DNA of 64,000 nt from Dipteris shenzhenensis. Lineage: Eukaryota; Polypodiophyta; Polypodiopsida; Gleicheniales. The stretch lies in assembly GCA_047967505.1 (NCBI GenBank), contig CM106538.1; one strand, written 5' to 3'. The notes under the pieces are model-generated. The model made no database searches, had not been told where the DNA came from, and saw only the letters and a program-made list of their open reading frames with translations. Position 1 is the stretch's first letter. Every line of letters starts with the position of its first letter. The translations under genes were made by a program, and so were the position numbers. Below are positions 22,545 to 34,347 of the stretch, in pieces.

Positions 22545-25500
22545 GATGATGCAAGGATGACAAAACTATGAGCTTGCCTCTTGATCTTGAATTTGCAAGC
22601 AAAGTATGGATGGTTAGACACAAGTATCTCAGCCTTCATGAGGTTAATGTAGATCCTACTTGGATCCTTGATCTTAGTATCTCATTCCTAATTGTTTTAA
22701 TTAATTAGTATCTCATTCACAAGACCTTTTGGATATGGATATTGCAATAGGTTACTCTAGAAGATGTCTCCTATGCCAAAAAACATGCCCAAAACTAGAG
22801 ACTATGCAAAGAAGATGTTGATGATGGTTGGGATGAATTATGACACCATCCATGCTTGCCCTAATTATTGTATTTTATTTTGTCATGAGTATGGTAATTT
22901 AGTTAATTGCTCGGAGTGTGGAGCACAATGCTACAGATAGGACTTGTTGGGGAAGACAATCCCAGTGAAGGTCTTGAGACATTTTACGAGCATCTCTAGA
23001 ATATAACACAAGTTCATGTGCAACTCCATTATGCAATTGATGACATGGCATGCTACACACCGGTCCACTGATGACACTTTGAGGACCTTGCAAATTGTCC
23101 TACTTGGAAGCACATAGACAACATGTGGCTAGAATTTGTGTGGGAGCCACATTCTTTACATCTCAAGCTCACAATGGATGCTGTCTACATCTTGAAAAGA
23201 AGGGACACCTCATGCCTTCCCTATTGTGCATAGGGAAGTACAAGGCAAAAAATATGGACATGTGCATGGCACCCTTGATCAAGGGGTTGTAGACCTTATG
23301 GAGGGGCATACGTGTCTTTGATATTTTTAGAGCCTCAAGGTGGACCACATACATTTTCATCAAGGGAGTTTTGATGTGGACCATGCATGACTATCCAGGA
23401 TATGGGGAGTGTGCAGGTACATGCTTGTGCATGCCTATTGATACCTTTATGCTTTATTGTGGTGTGATCTATGCATGTCTCATGACCTATTTGTGCATGT
23501 ATATATGTAGGACTTAAAACACAAGGGTACCATGCTTGTCCTATTTGTGGACCTAGTTTGAATGCATGACACTGCAAACATATGAGGAAGATGCTTTATG
23601 AAGGTCATTCTCAATATCTTATGCTTGATCATCCTAGATGAAGGTCAACTTGATCCACCACTAGTTTGTAGGAAGGCAAGTGACTGGATTTAGGATTGGA
23701 GAGCTAATAGTGAGGAACCTCTTCCTAGTATGGAATGGCTATCTATCTTTCATGAGCTTTCGTATTGGGGTTTGTTACAAATCAATCACCTCTTAGATCC
23801 CATGCATATCTTCAAGAATATAGGGCCTTCTAATTGGGCACACTTGGTTGGTGACAAAGACACAAGAGGTGTGTGAGAAGACTTGCACTATAGATGGTTA
23901 GGATGCCTCGCTTGTGGACCCAAGAGCATGTGCGTAGAACTCAAGAGAGTGGTTCTATAACTTAGGAGGGTGGTTCAGGAACCCAAGAGCTTCCTCCTAG
24001 AATTTTTCTCTGAAAGTTACCATGGATCTTTTCCAAGGTAGAGGAGACAAGGGTCAAGGCAGACATTGCATCTTTTTGGACACCCATGGGACACATGCGT
24101 TGCATAAGGGGAGAGTTTACAAAGGACAATAATCTTAGTGGCCTCAAGTCCCATGATTGGCACAAGGTCTTATAGGTATACTATATGCTTTTGCTTGAAA
24201 GAAGAGTAGAACTAAAATTGCGATGCTTTTGTGTAACTTATATGACTGTGACACATTGTTATAACTCCTTTGTTGCTTGGATAGTTAATCCTCCCAATTA
24301 TTGTGAGAGGATGCTTATAAAAAAATGTTAGAAAAGCTATTTACAAGATTAGTGGCATTGTCGGGTATGCTTACAATCATATCACCTTCATTATATTTCA
24401 TCCAATGTTAAATGATTGGTAGAAAATGTTTAATCTTACGGGTGCATCTGGAATAGGTGGATCTCACAAAAAGATATCTTTGTATCGAGCTCAGGGGGGG
24501 TCACTCATCATATGTAACCCTATCACGTGAGTTCAACAGAAGGATATTTTTTATTTCTAAAATTTTCAAAAATAAATATACATAAGGGACTATTTAAAAT
24601 AAATTTGGAAAAATTTTACAGATTTGTACAGAAAAGGGGTACATTTTATTAATGAAAAGCCTTGAACGCACGTGCTATAGAGGGTTTATACATAGTGACC
24701 CCCCTAAGGTATTGAGCATTGAGAGGGCTAAGGTGGACTCCATTGAAGCTATGTTCTTGCTTGAGAAGCACTTTCTATCAAGCATTATGATGACTCAGGT
24801 GCACTTGCTTGTACATGTAGTTGATGAGGTCGGCATTTTAGGAACTGTTGATAGTAGTTGGATGTTTTTCCTTGAGCAGTTTATGAAAACTTTGGTCACA
24901 TGCTTGGAAGTTGGAACATCAAGGACGATGATTGTGTCATTGCAGAAGTTCCCAAAGGGAAAGGGGTTGAAAGAAAGATGAGTAAAGGGCAAAGAGAGAA
25001 ATTCAATAAGTTTTGTGTCCTAAATAGTTCTAAGATGCAAAGATGGGAGGAGAGATATGAAGAGGCCAAAGGAAAAAGAATAAATGAGAGGGTGATATTT
25101 AGAGTCATACATAGGCGAAGGGTGCTATATCCATCGAACCTTGCTCTTCTCTTTGCGAGACACATGTCCCGTGATTGGCTACAAGATGCTCTTCATGAGG
25201 CCAAAGGTGATGGAGAGGACGTAATTGATTGAGAGGGGGAGCTTGCAGTCAGATATATGCCACATGTAAGTTTTTTACCATTCTACTTAATTTGGGTATT
25301 TATGATAACAATCGCTACAAAATGCATCCTCATTGTTTTAATCATGTTCTTTTGTGGTATGAAAAGAATTGTGCATTGTGGTCATCGATGGATCTAGGGA
25401 AGAAGATCCAAATAATGATGTCGTCGATGGATCTAGGGAAGAAGAAGATGATGATATGGACCACAAAGAAGGTGACAATAATGAAACTTGAATGGAGGAA

Positions 25501-25660
25501 GGTGGAGATCACAACTTTGGGGAAGAAGAGGGAACACTAGAGGGACAACTAGAGGATTGATATCAATTCTTAGCTAGTGATCAATTGTATGTAAACCTTG
25601 AGATAAACAGATTTACTATGCAAGACTTGGATCGAAGCCATCAATGTAAATGCTACTGAT
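22545..25660 (+). pseudogene. CACTA (En/Spm) transposase relic, copy 2
   Basis: Plus-strand counterpart of copy 1: the AKYGWLDTSISAL region at about 22590, YDTIHACPNYCILF and VNCSECGAQCYR at 22840-22940, the TNP2 core in pieces at 23480-24180, then DUF4218 at 24700-24900 (IEAMFLLEKHF, LLVHVVDE, WMFFLEQFMKTL), and the acidic tail (HKEGDNNET, GEEEGTLEG) at 25450-25660. The coding sequence between FMKTL and the next block is shortened relative to copy 1. A MITE-like element sits at 24491-24708. Many stops; no functional protein. Confidence 0.82.
24491..24708. mobile_element. MITE-like element, copy 2
   Basis: About 218 bp, closely similar to 16776-17011 with the same termini. It is flanked by GTATCGAGC (24482-24490) and GTATTGAGC (24709-24717), a 9-bp duplication with one mismatch. 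It interrupts the CACTA transposase reading frame just before the DUF4218 region; the opposite-strand CACTA copy at 11.7 kb lacks it and shows the empty site. Confidence 0.78.
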
Positions 25661-26107
25661 TCATTGTTTTGACATCAATAAGACTTCCTATGTTTAATTT
25701 GGTCCTCACATCTTTATAGTGACATTTTGTACATTTGTATGTTAAGTTCACTAATCAACCTATGAGTGTTTCGATCTCAATTTTTGTGTACATACTTTTA
25801 TATTATTGATCTTTCAAATGACAACTTGTGGTCCAAAACTATTTTGGGACCCATGGAAATGATGTGTAAAAAAGTTGGTATGGAAAATTGCACCCTAAAA
25901 TCAGTAAAAGCGTCAGTGAAAGCATTGATGGAAGGGTTGGTAGTAGTCGTTATGTATGTCGGCATAGGGGTTGGTATATACTGACTCCTATACTAACATA
26001 CATACCTAGTACGATTTCAATGTCTACAATGACATTTTCCACAGTATGATGATCTTAATTTTTGCACCCACAAAGCATCAGTAGAGAGCATAGAAAAGAG
26101 GCCCTTG

Positions 26108-26117
26108 TCTTGTAGTG
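26108..26117 (-). repeat. CACTA terminal inverted repeat, 3' end of copy 2
   Basis: TCTTGTAGTG, preceded by AAAAGAGGCCC and by subterminal GGTATATACTGAC repeats at about 25970. It lies 450 bp beyond the end of the copy 2 coding remnants, as expected. Confidence 0.65.
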
Positions 26118-26467
26118 TTGTAGAGCGGTGATGCAAGAATTGTGAGAGAGCTTCAAGGCCAAGAAGGATGGGATAGAGAGAATCCATGGTAGATAGTACA
26201 ATGAGGTAGCTCTCTGGGCCAAGAAGGATGTAGAGAGTAGCCGCGGTGGAGCAAGTTGCAATAGCCATAGTGGGGGTTGTCATCTAGAACCACTTTTGCA
26301 AGTTCAAAGATTAGGCTACAAGGCCCTACAACAACAAGATTACAATAGGGTTCTAGATGAGCTTGTAGTGGCTTTTAAAAGTTTTAAAAAGCAGTTCATC
26401 GTCATGAGAGATTTCTGAACTAGATTGGAAGTCTTAGAAGCGGCCCACATTGATGCTATTGAGCAGT
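26118..26467. other. Unassigned sequence between the CACTA end and the Copia relic
   Basis: A 20-bp class repeat (GGCCAAGAAGGATG at 26157 and 26217) is the only structure noticed. Confidence 0.5.
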
Positions 26468-28440
26468 TTAAGTAGCTTCAAGAGATGTTGAGGGAATAGT
26501 TTGGTTTGCTATTGGTGGTGGTATTGGATGGATATCCTGGTCCTGGTTGTCTAGGAAGGAAGCATCCTCCTCCAATTGATGCGGTTGTTCTGAGAAGACC
26601 ACATCACGACTTACAATTACCTTCTTGGTAACAGGGTTATAGAGACGGTAACCCTTTGCCTCTTCACTGTAGCCCAAGAAAATACACTTCCGGCTCTTCA
26701 GTTCCCATTTGGTCCTGGTAGCATCAGGGACATGCACAAAACAGTCACATCCAAAAACTCTGAAATGTGCAACTGAAGGTTTCTTACCAAAAAAGGCTTG
26801 CAGTGGAGTCATCCCATTCACAGCCTTCGTGTAGCTACGATTCACGATGTAAACTACAGTGTTACATGCTTCAGCCCAGAAAGTCTTTGGCAAATCTTTC
26901 TCTTTCATCATGCTCTGGCCCATTTCGCAGATGATGCGCATCTTGCGTTCTGCTACTCCATTTTGCTGTGATGTATGTGGTGGGGGTTTCTGCCTCTTGA
27001 TTCCGTGACTTTTGCAGTAGCTTTCGAATTCAGTTGATGTGAACTCTCCACCTTTGTCTGATCTCAACTTCTTTACCTTCCTCCCCATTTCTTTCTTGAC
27101 CATTACATGCCATGCCTTGAACCTACTAAAAGCCTCGTCTTTAGTATTTAGGAAGTATATCCATATCCTTCTACTGTAGTCATCGATCAGCATCATGAAG
27201 TAGTAGGAACCACCCAAAGCTTCCATCTCCATCTTTCCGTAGAGGTCCATGTGAATGAGCTCTAGAGGAGCCTTTGCGCTGCTGGTCTCTTTAGGAAAGG
27301 GATGCTGATGCTGCTTTCCCATCATGCAAGCTTCACATACATCGGCAGATCTGAAATTTTTGGTAGGTCTACAATCATTCCACTTTTATTCATCTCCTTC
27401 AAAGAACTAAGGTTTAGATGACCAAACCTCTCATGCCACAGCTTAGTGTTCTTCACATCCGCTTGAGCGGCATGATGCACCACTGTCAATGATCCACGGT
27501 TCATCTGCAGGTACATGAACTGCCTCCGTGCAAATCTCCTCAATTGCGATGAACAGCTCTACTGGTACTACCTGCGTGCTGTTGCTGGACTCTTTCTTTA
27601 CTCCTCCGTTCTTCTCATCTGCAATCTTCTTTCGGTACTCATTCTGCTTGTGCCCTGCCTTGTTGCAATAGAAGCACTTAATCTTCTTCTTTCTCTTTTT
27701 ATCATCTGAAGAAGATAGGTTACCAAAGTCCTTACCCTTACCTTTCTTTGATCCGGTCCAGAAGCTAAATCTTGTCTAGTCCTCGTCTTTTGATGCATCT
27801 CCTCCTCTAGAAGCATTGCGCTGAAATCCTCAAAGTTGAGGGGCAGATTTCTGTTCTACATATTCAGCGCCATAACAAGACCGTCGTACTTTGGTAGGAG
27901 AATCCGTATGCACCTTCATGCTAGATTCTCACTGGTGATGGTGATGCCAATTGTAGTCATCTGATCACGCAGATTCTTCACCTTGGTAATGAACTTCTTT
28001 GCCGCTTCAGACTCAGATAACTTCTTGTTCGCAAGTTGAGTCTCTAGATTCTGAATCCGTGTCTGATTCGTGGTCTCGTACTGATTTTTCAAGACCGTCC
28101 ATGCCTCCTCTACTGTGATAACATGTTGAATTAACGCCATGATGGAATCACTAACACTGCAGACAATAGAACACAGCGCATCTGCATTTCTTCTTGTCCA
28201 CGCAAGAATCTCATCCGTAGTTGGTACTATTTGTTGTCCTGCATTGGCTGGATCCGGTCTCGCAACCAGCCTCACGTCCACCCCAGTAGCAGTGTCTTAA
28301 AGCTCGTATGCGCTTAGGATGGTCTTCATCTTAAACTTCCAGAGTGGATAGTCAGAGCCGTCCAACTTTCCGCTTTCGCCGAACACGGTGGGATTCGCAG
28401 TCTTGTAGGCTGGGCCGTCTCTCACAATCTGCTCGCAAAC
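26468..28440 (-). pseudogene. Copia gag-pol relic without reverse transcriptase
   Basis: Minus strand in order: gag from about 28440 (GPAYKTANPTVFGESGKL) through a stop at AYEL to 27916; a zinc knuckle near 27700 with the last Cys changed to Tyr (CFYCNKAGHKQNEY); protease motif IIDSGAS near 27500; GAG-pre-integrase 27480-27310 (LWHERFGHLNLSSLKEM); and integrase 27325-26468 with HMDLYGKMEM, DDYSRRIWIYF, LRSDKGGEF, SQQNGVAERKMRII and CIFLGYSEEAKGYRLYN. Integrase is open over 285 codons and keeps D, D and E. The sequence then stops near 26460. RT, RNase H and the second LTR are absent. Confidence 0.87.
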
Positions 28441-28469
28441 AGAAAACACACTACCAAATCTTCTTGCTA

Positions 28470-28489
28470 GAGTCCAGGCTCTGATACCA
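28470..28489 (-). promoter_or_regulatory. Primer binding site of the minus-strand Copia element
   Basis: Minus strand reads TGGTATCAGAGCCTGGACTC directly after the LTR end, the tRNA-Met-type site of Copia elements. Confidence 0.85.
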
Positions 28490-29176
28490 TGTAAGAAAAT
28501 AATACAACGTCTGTGCTCAACAGATAATAGGATCTCGTATGTAAGAGAGAAAACAGATAGTATGGAGAATCAAAAATTTGATTACTGTAGACTGATACAA
28601 TAGATGGCGCTGCCTCCCAACCATGCGCTCTTGTGAAAGAAGCTTCGATGGCATGCTAGAAACAATAGAAGACAGAGGCTGGATGCTAAGGAATCAAGGT
28701 TGCTGTAGCCAGTGATAAAATGGGCTTCATGGGCTTGCTCTTATATAGCCACCAGTCATAGTCGGTTAGGCTCAATTGGGTGACCGACCCAGTCCACCCA
28801 AAACGGTCGACTAGGGGTCGGTCCCGAAATAGGCCACCGACCATACGATAGAACCAGTGCACAAATTAGAGCAACTACCTACGGTCTCCATTCGGCCCAG
28901 AGCCCCATCCGGGATCATCTGAGGCTCCAAATGGGCCTCGCAACCCGAGAGTGGGCTGCCTCGGGAAATGTTCCATCTACCCTCAGTGCAGTCCGTCAAG
29001 GGATGCCTTCTTGCACTTGGATGTAGCCTAGTTGGCAGTGTGCCAACTCTATCTGAAGTCGTCCAGCCATCAGGCCACACATGGCCCCCATCTGGTGTCC
29101 AAACCAAGCTACTCAAATGTCTTCTCCTCATATGGGGGGCTTACAAGTAGAGTTAGCTGGTTCCTGCGTAGTTACA
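28490..29176 (-). repeat. 5' LTR of the minus-strand Copia element
   Basis: On the minus strand it begins TGTAACTACGCAGG (29176) and ends TTTTCTTACA (28490), with matching TGTAA/TTACA ends, 687 bp. A TATA motif (GGCTATATAAGAGC, minus, about 28752-28739) would start transcription near 28715. The sequence right of it resumes a LINE ORF, so the LTR boundary at 29176 is also an insertion boundary. No second LTR remains to confirm the length. Confidence 0.65.
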
Positions 29177-29456
29177 CAAGAGTGGAGCATTGATATCTAA
29201 TAATCTCATCGATGTAAAGGTTGAAGGAAGTTGGTGAGAGGGGGCAACCCTGCTTCACCCTAATCATGCTCTCGACCCAATCTGATAGACCACCTAGGGC
29301 ATAAAATCTACCTCTAATTGACTCATATAGGCTCATCACCCCCCAGATCATTGTCTCTGGAATCTGCATCTCTTGTAGTCTCTTGATCATGTGGAAACAT
29401 GGGACTGTGTCAAAGGCCTTTCGAAAGCCTACGAAGCATGTGTAGACTTTCTGGTG
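29177..29456 (-). mobile_element. LINE reverse transcriptase fragment (LINE Y)
   Basis: Minus strand encodes VGFRKAFDTVPCFHMIKRL, MSLYESIRGRF and RVKQGCPLSPTSFNLYIDEI, the finger/palm region of a non-LTR reverse transcriptase. It is cut on the left by the Copia LTR and on the right by the (GA)n tract and 3' end of another LINE. Confidence 0.85.

Positions 29457-29487
<31 letters not shown>
29457..29487. repeat. (GA)n microsatellite at the 3' end of LINE X
   Basis: About 30 bp of GA, read as CT at the 3' end of the minus-strand LINE that follows. It lies exactly between two LINE fragments. Confidence 0.9.
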
Positions 29488-29488
<1 letters not shown>

Positions 29489-32300
29489 AATTCTTAAAGT
29501 CTGCTAAAGATCGATGGGTCTATGAGACTGATAGAAAAACCTGATACAATGAGCAAATGGGTGGAGCTACTAAGCGAGCATCCTAATCCTTTCTAGAAAG
29601 AACTTAGAACATTGTCACAATAGTGATAAAACATCCCTGGTACCAACATCCCCCTAGGAAATATGTAGTTTGATCAAATGTTAAGATACCCTCGATGAGG
29701 ACTAGATAGTGTAGGCAAGAAGCCCATGATAGATCGTTGTCTGCTATCTGTATGAGAGGTCCATCGTGGCCTCTTGGTAGCTATTCGGTGCATGACGAGC
29801 ACAATTGTAGCCCTCGTTGGCCATACCCCAAGTCTAAAAATGAAAGAAACATTAGTGAGTGTGATCTGTGTGTTTGTCCTCTATTGAGTATGCCGCATCT
29901 CAATCTCGGGGTCCTTGCCTCTTCTAATATCTAAGTTCGATGGGGTAACATGCCGCCTGGAAGAACTCTGAGATGGACCAAGGCTGGCCTCTCGCTCCTG
30001 TCTCCATGTCGTGAATGAAAGTGGCCAAGCATCCCTGGTTTGGGCATGAGAGGAGTATGAAGAGGCCCTCGAACCCATATCTGCAAAGGCAGTGGTATCG
30101 TCCACGGAGCTAATAGTAGACTAGGCAACAAAATAAGTACTCCTCTGATTCCACCTCATGTCAATCACAGTGTGTGCACATATGACTCTCTCTAGAGATC
30201 CCATCTGCTTTCCCACTCTTGATACGGAGTTGGTGCGATGATAAGCGAACCTGTCCAAAGGCAATCTTGAGTGAGTGTGGTAGGTGAATTTGGGTGTACC
30301 CTGGTAAGATAATGAAACCCTCCTCAAAAATGTGCAGGTAGTGGTCCTGATAAAAACTGAGCTTCATAAGAAGCTCTGTCTATGCCAACATTGTTCTGAA
30401 TGTGTGTACCTGTAAGAGATCCTCCTAAATGATTGGGTTGAACTCATTGCCTCAAAATGGGACAAACAACGCATCAATGCTGTATTGAAAGGGAAGTAGC
30501 CTATTTATATGGAAAACCAATCTCTCAAACCATCTGCATGTATGTGCATACCAGCATCTCTGATCACCCTGAGCTGTCAATGCTGTAGAAGATGCTAATG
30601 CCAACTAAGGTAGCTTGCATCACCCTGTAGTGAGGAGCCATATGCTCGCACGTAGTAAAGATAGGTAATAGTCTGAAATGCCACATCTAACTTCAATGCA
30701 GAAGCCCTGAACTCAATCTGAATGATCTGATTATGAACAAATGGCTTGTTGTGGATTATCCGTGACAACAAGAGAACCTGTCATCTCTACACTCAAGTCC
30801 ATTCTGTGTCGAATAGATCTGACCCCCAGCAAGTGCTGTTGTACATGCATGCACGTCTGAGCAAGGAGTCAAAAAGGAGAACCTTGGTCCGTGGGTCCTG
30901 AAAATGTGAATGGAAGCACTGTCTCTCCAGTTGGGCAAGGGAGGCATATCCTCTATTCAAACAGCCTGCATTGCTAGCCTCATCAATGTATGATGAGACA
31001 AGCTCAATTGGTGCCGTGTCAAATGTGAATTGCTCTCTCTATGTGGCTGGCCTGGAGATGTTGAAGATCATAACTTGGCTTTTCCAAGGTTGACCTTCAA
31101 ATCAGGGGATTTGCAAAAAGCCAATAATGCATCTAGATGTCTCTAGAGTCCCTCAGCAGGACGAGGATAAGAGTATCACATACAATCAGTGAGAGAGCAA
31201 CCAGCTCCTCCTGAGGTCCTCATAAAAGACTCAAGCTTGTCCATATAAAGGCCAAACAAGGTCGGTGAGAGTGGGAAACCTTGTTTGATCCCAAAAGTGT
31301 TCAAGATCTCTTTTTTCAGTCCCCCTTGTACGAACTCTACCAGAAACCCTCTTGTAAAGTGCCATAACAACCCACAATATCTCTTGGTCATAGCCTAGTT
31401 CTGGCAACTACCTAATGAGATGTGCTTGTGGTACTGTGTCGAAGGTTTTGCAAAAATCCACAAAGTAGCAAAATACCCTCTGTCTATGTGCTTTGGCCTC
31501 CTCTATGACACTCTTGAGTGTAACTATGTGGTCCAAGGTCCCATGATCATGCCGGAAGCTTGCCTGCCCCTTTTCTCTAGGCCCCTGCATCTCTGCATAG
31601 CGAGACTAACCTCCATATCAAGTGCTAAGGCATACATCTTGGACATCACATGCCTAATCATGATGGTCCTATAGTTACCTAGACTCATGGGATCCCCTGC
31701 CTTATGGATAGGTGTGATAATGTTGAGGGTCCATGTGCATGGGAAGCCAAGATAAACTACTTCATTGAATAGCTTTGCTCTAGGAGCTAGGATATCAATC
31801 TCGTATGCAACAAACTCGGTGCACAAACCCTCATGATCCTCACTCGGCCATTGTGAAGCTTCATGAGAACGCCTTTGATGCCCCCTTAGTGAATAGATTT
31901 CAAGAAGTTGGTCGTGGTGTTTGTGAGAGATTGGTTGGTAATGTCATATAATGTGCGAGCATAGTCATACCCAAGCCTGAGTATCTATGAGTGGTGAGGG
32001 GGACCGTCATTCAAGAAATCATCACCAAATAACTTTGGAGTTACTACTAAACAAGATGTTTAGTAAGTCCTCATTTCGGTAAATAAAGTTTCATTTCTTC
32101 TAGCGAACTAGACGGCGATACTCACGTAACGTGTTAGGTTCACTTGGTAGGCTGCTCGGACTCGAATGGGAGTTGTCGACAAAGAGCCTTACACTCGTCA
32201 TCGTACCAGCTATAACATCGCACGGGACCCTAGAGGAAACAGACAATTAGAGCATGTGGTTTACAGGAAGGCATGAAGGAGATGATCAACTAATGAAAGC
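29488..32300 (-). mobile_element. LINE X, degenerate non-LTR retrotransposon
   Basis: Read from right to left. About 32230-31950 carries a linker before the RT (REYRRLVR, SPSPLIDTQAWV). 31826-31176 carries RT motifs (PIHKAGDPMSLGNYRTI, HGTLDHIVTLKSVIEEA, FVDFCKTFDTVPQAHLIR, FGIKQGFPLSPTLFGLYMDK). A long post-RT region follows. The C-terminus near 30330-30130 reads VRLSSHQLRIKSGK and CTHCD, a zinc-binding end. The ORF is broken by many stops and the YADD box is lost. The family differs from LINEs A and B. The 3' untranslated part runs to the (GA)n at 29457-29487. Confidence 0.82.
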
Positions 32301-32589
32301 GGCTCGATCTTCTAGAATAGGTATGTGGTCAATATAGGTGAGTAGAGTGTAGAGTCGTACAGAATCTCTTGGTGATAGGCTATAATCAAAGTGTATGTCA
32401 TGATAAGTAGTGTAAGTGCGTGGTCCGAGATCTCGCCTTTGCGTTGTGCCAACCCCAAGTCCCACTCCGATTGTAGCGTGTGTTCACATCCTCGAGTTTC
32501 AGTGTTGTTTTTTGTTATTGTCATCTTTCTTGGATTTGTCCGTCTCTTTGTCGCCTTTGCCATTTTCTTGGAGCGACTTTGATTTCCTT

Positions 32590-33225
32590 TTGCACAGGTC
32601 CTAGTGCCGGAGATGGAGTGGGAGTGGGAGTGCAAGGCCCCCCCCCATGGTGGGAGGCACACTTACGGGGGGTAGGTACGGAGGAGGAGCAAGAGCGGGG
32701 GGGAGCCAGAGCAACCAGAGGGGAGGTAGAGTTGTGGAATGGGATGGGAGGTGAAGGGATTGCAGCCCGGGAAGGAGGGTGTTGTAGGAGAGGAAGAGAG
32801 CTGGCGAGGGGGGAGTGAAGCTGCAGCCCGAGGAAGACAGTCGACCGGGGGGGGGACGCAGTTGCAGTCGGGGGGCTACTGGTAGGGGAGTTGCAGACGG
32901 GGGGCAACACCAAGGAGGGGTGGCGGAGCTAGAGGTTGGAGTCGAAGGTGAAGGTGGGGGAGCTACAGACAGGGAGCTGCAAGCGGGGGTCAATGCCAAG
33001 AGGTGGAGAGTGGAGCAATCGGGAGCAGAGGGTTGAATTGGGAGCGTAGGGAAGAGCAATCGCGATCGGGAGGCAGAAGCAGGAGGAGCAAGAGCGGGGG
33101 GCAAGGGGGGCAAGAGTCGCAAGGGCAAAGCGAGGTAGCCACGAGGGCAAGGCGGGGCAACAAGAGGGCGGAGCAGCAGGAGAGCAGGGCGGAGCAGCAG
33201 CAAAACGGGAGGAGCAGCAAGTAGG

Positions 33226-33228
<3 letters not shown>
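32590..33228. repeat. G-rich, strand-asymmetric low-complexity block
   Basis: The plus strand is strongly G-rich (GGGGGGGAGCC, CGGGGGGGGGACGC, GAGGAGCAAGAGC units) and the minus strand C-rich, giving Pro/Leu/Ser-only frames. It ends at the (GA)n tract at 33229. I see no conserved protein. It might be part of an old LINE or simply a decayed repeat. Confidence 0.7.

Positions 33229-33278
<50 letters not shown>
33229..33278. repeat. (AG)25 microsatellite next to a LINE 3' end
   Basis: 50 bp of AG, followed at 33279 by TTTATTAAAATCTACAACGG, which resembles the start of the segments after the (GA)n tracts at 29487 and 33446. Confidence 0.92.
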
Positions 33279-33281
<3 letters not shown>

Positions 33282-33388
33282 ATTAAAATCTACAACGGAA
33301 GGATGGGTCTAATCAAGCTGAAAGGGTGAAGCTACTAACGAGCATCAACACCCATGAAAAAACAAAGGTAAATGCTACATAGTCATAT

Positions 33389-33390
<2 letters not shown>
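33279..33390 (-). mobile_element. Short LINE 3' end fragment
   Basis: About 110 bp similar to the 3' untranslated part of LINE X (shared GGATGGGTCTA... and GAGCTACTAAGCGAGCATC-like words). It lies between two (GA)n tracts. Severe 5' truncation would explain its size. Confidence 0.6.
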
Positions 33391-33438
<48 letters not shown>

Positions 33439-33446
33439 AAGAAAGA
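33391..33446. repeat. (GA)n-(GAAA)n microsatellite
   Basis: 44 bp of GA then GAAAGAAAGAAAGA. It borders the next LINE 3' end at 33447. Confidence 0.92.
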
Positions 33447-34344
33447 TATATTAACGTCCGTAGCAGGAGGCTCGTGGGCCTAGGGGACAAAGTAGAATCA
33501 AATAGCTCATACAGGCCACTGTGGGCCAGTGCAAAGGGCTCACTAAGGCCCTTGATGAGTACTAAAATGCTATACTAGTACAAAATAGCAAAATAGCATG
33601 AGGGTGGCATGAAGATATCAAGTGCTCAGAGCTAGAGTCCCAAGTGCATGAACTGACTCCACGTATCTAGGCTCCATGATGGCTCTCTGATGAGATGCAA
33701 AGAGCTCACGTATCCGCATATGTCGGGATGTCTCCCGTGGTGGTGGAGGATGTGATCTCGATCTCTAGATCCGATGAGCTATGTCAAGGGTGACGCCTCG
33801 CCTCGGTCGATCCCCCAACGGTCTCTGTGTCCCCCGCCTAGCAGTGCTACGTCGGCTCCCTCCACCGATCCATATATCTCTCATGTCGGTTGGCTCCTCC
33901 CCCTCTATCGCAGAGTGCCCTGGGGCTGAGTCAAATGCATAAAAATCCGTGACCTGTCTCTACGCTCAGTCTACCTCGGTACCTTGTGGTGCAGTGGTCC
34001 CATCCTGCTGCTCTCTGATATGTCATAGTAGTGTCTCCCTGTGTCGTCACATCTCCATCAGGTAGAGCCCAATACAGACCTGGTCTTGGAAGTGGGTCAT
34101 CACGAGGGTGCACCAAAGCTGTACCCCTCCTGAAAAAGGCAATGGTAGCGCCCTCGGATCTCATAGTAGGTTGGGCAAACACATAGAAAGTGCTCCTTTG
34201 TCTCGACTGCCCCCATTGCACACAACCTGCAAGTCCGCTACTCTCTGGGTATGCGTGCAGCTCTCCCTGCCTCGACCCTCAGCTGATGTGATGAGACCCG
34301 CATCTGTCCGATGGCACTCCTCAATGTGTGTGAGACTCCTCTGT

Positions 34345-34347
<3 letters not shown>
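33447..34347 (-). mobile_element. LINE 3' fragment Z2
   Basis: Minus strand near 34320-34130 encodes IGQMRVSSHQLRVEAGRA, then CRLCAMGAVETKEHFLC, the same C-terminal zinc-binding end as LINE X. The rest is 3' untranslated sequence down to the (GA)n tract at 33391. There is no RT domain, so it is strongly 5'-truncated. Confidence 0.78.

Noticed and set aside
32601-33203. 200-codon minus-strand ORF rich in Pro and Leu
   Set aside because: Low-complexity C-rich sequence; overlapping frames are open in the same way and no domain is visible.
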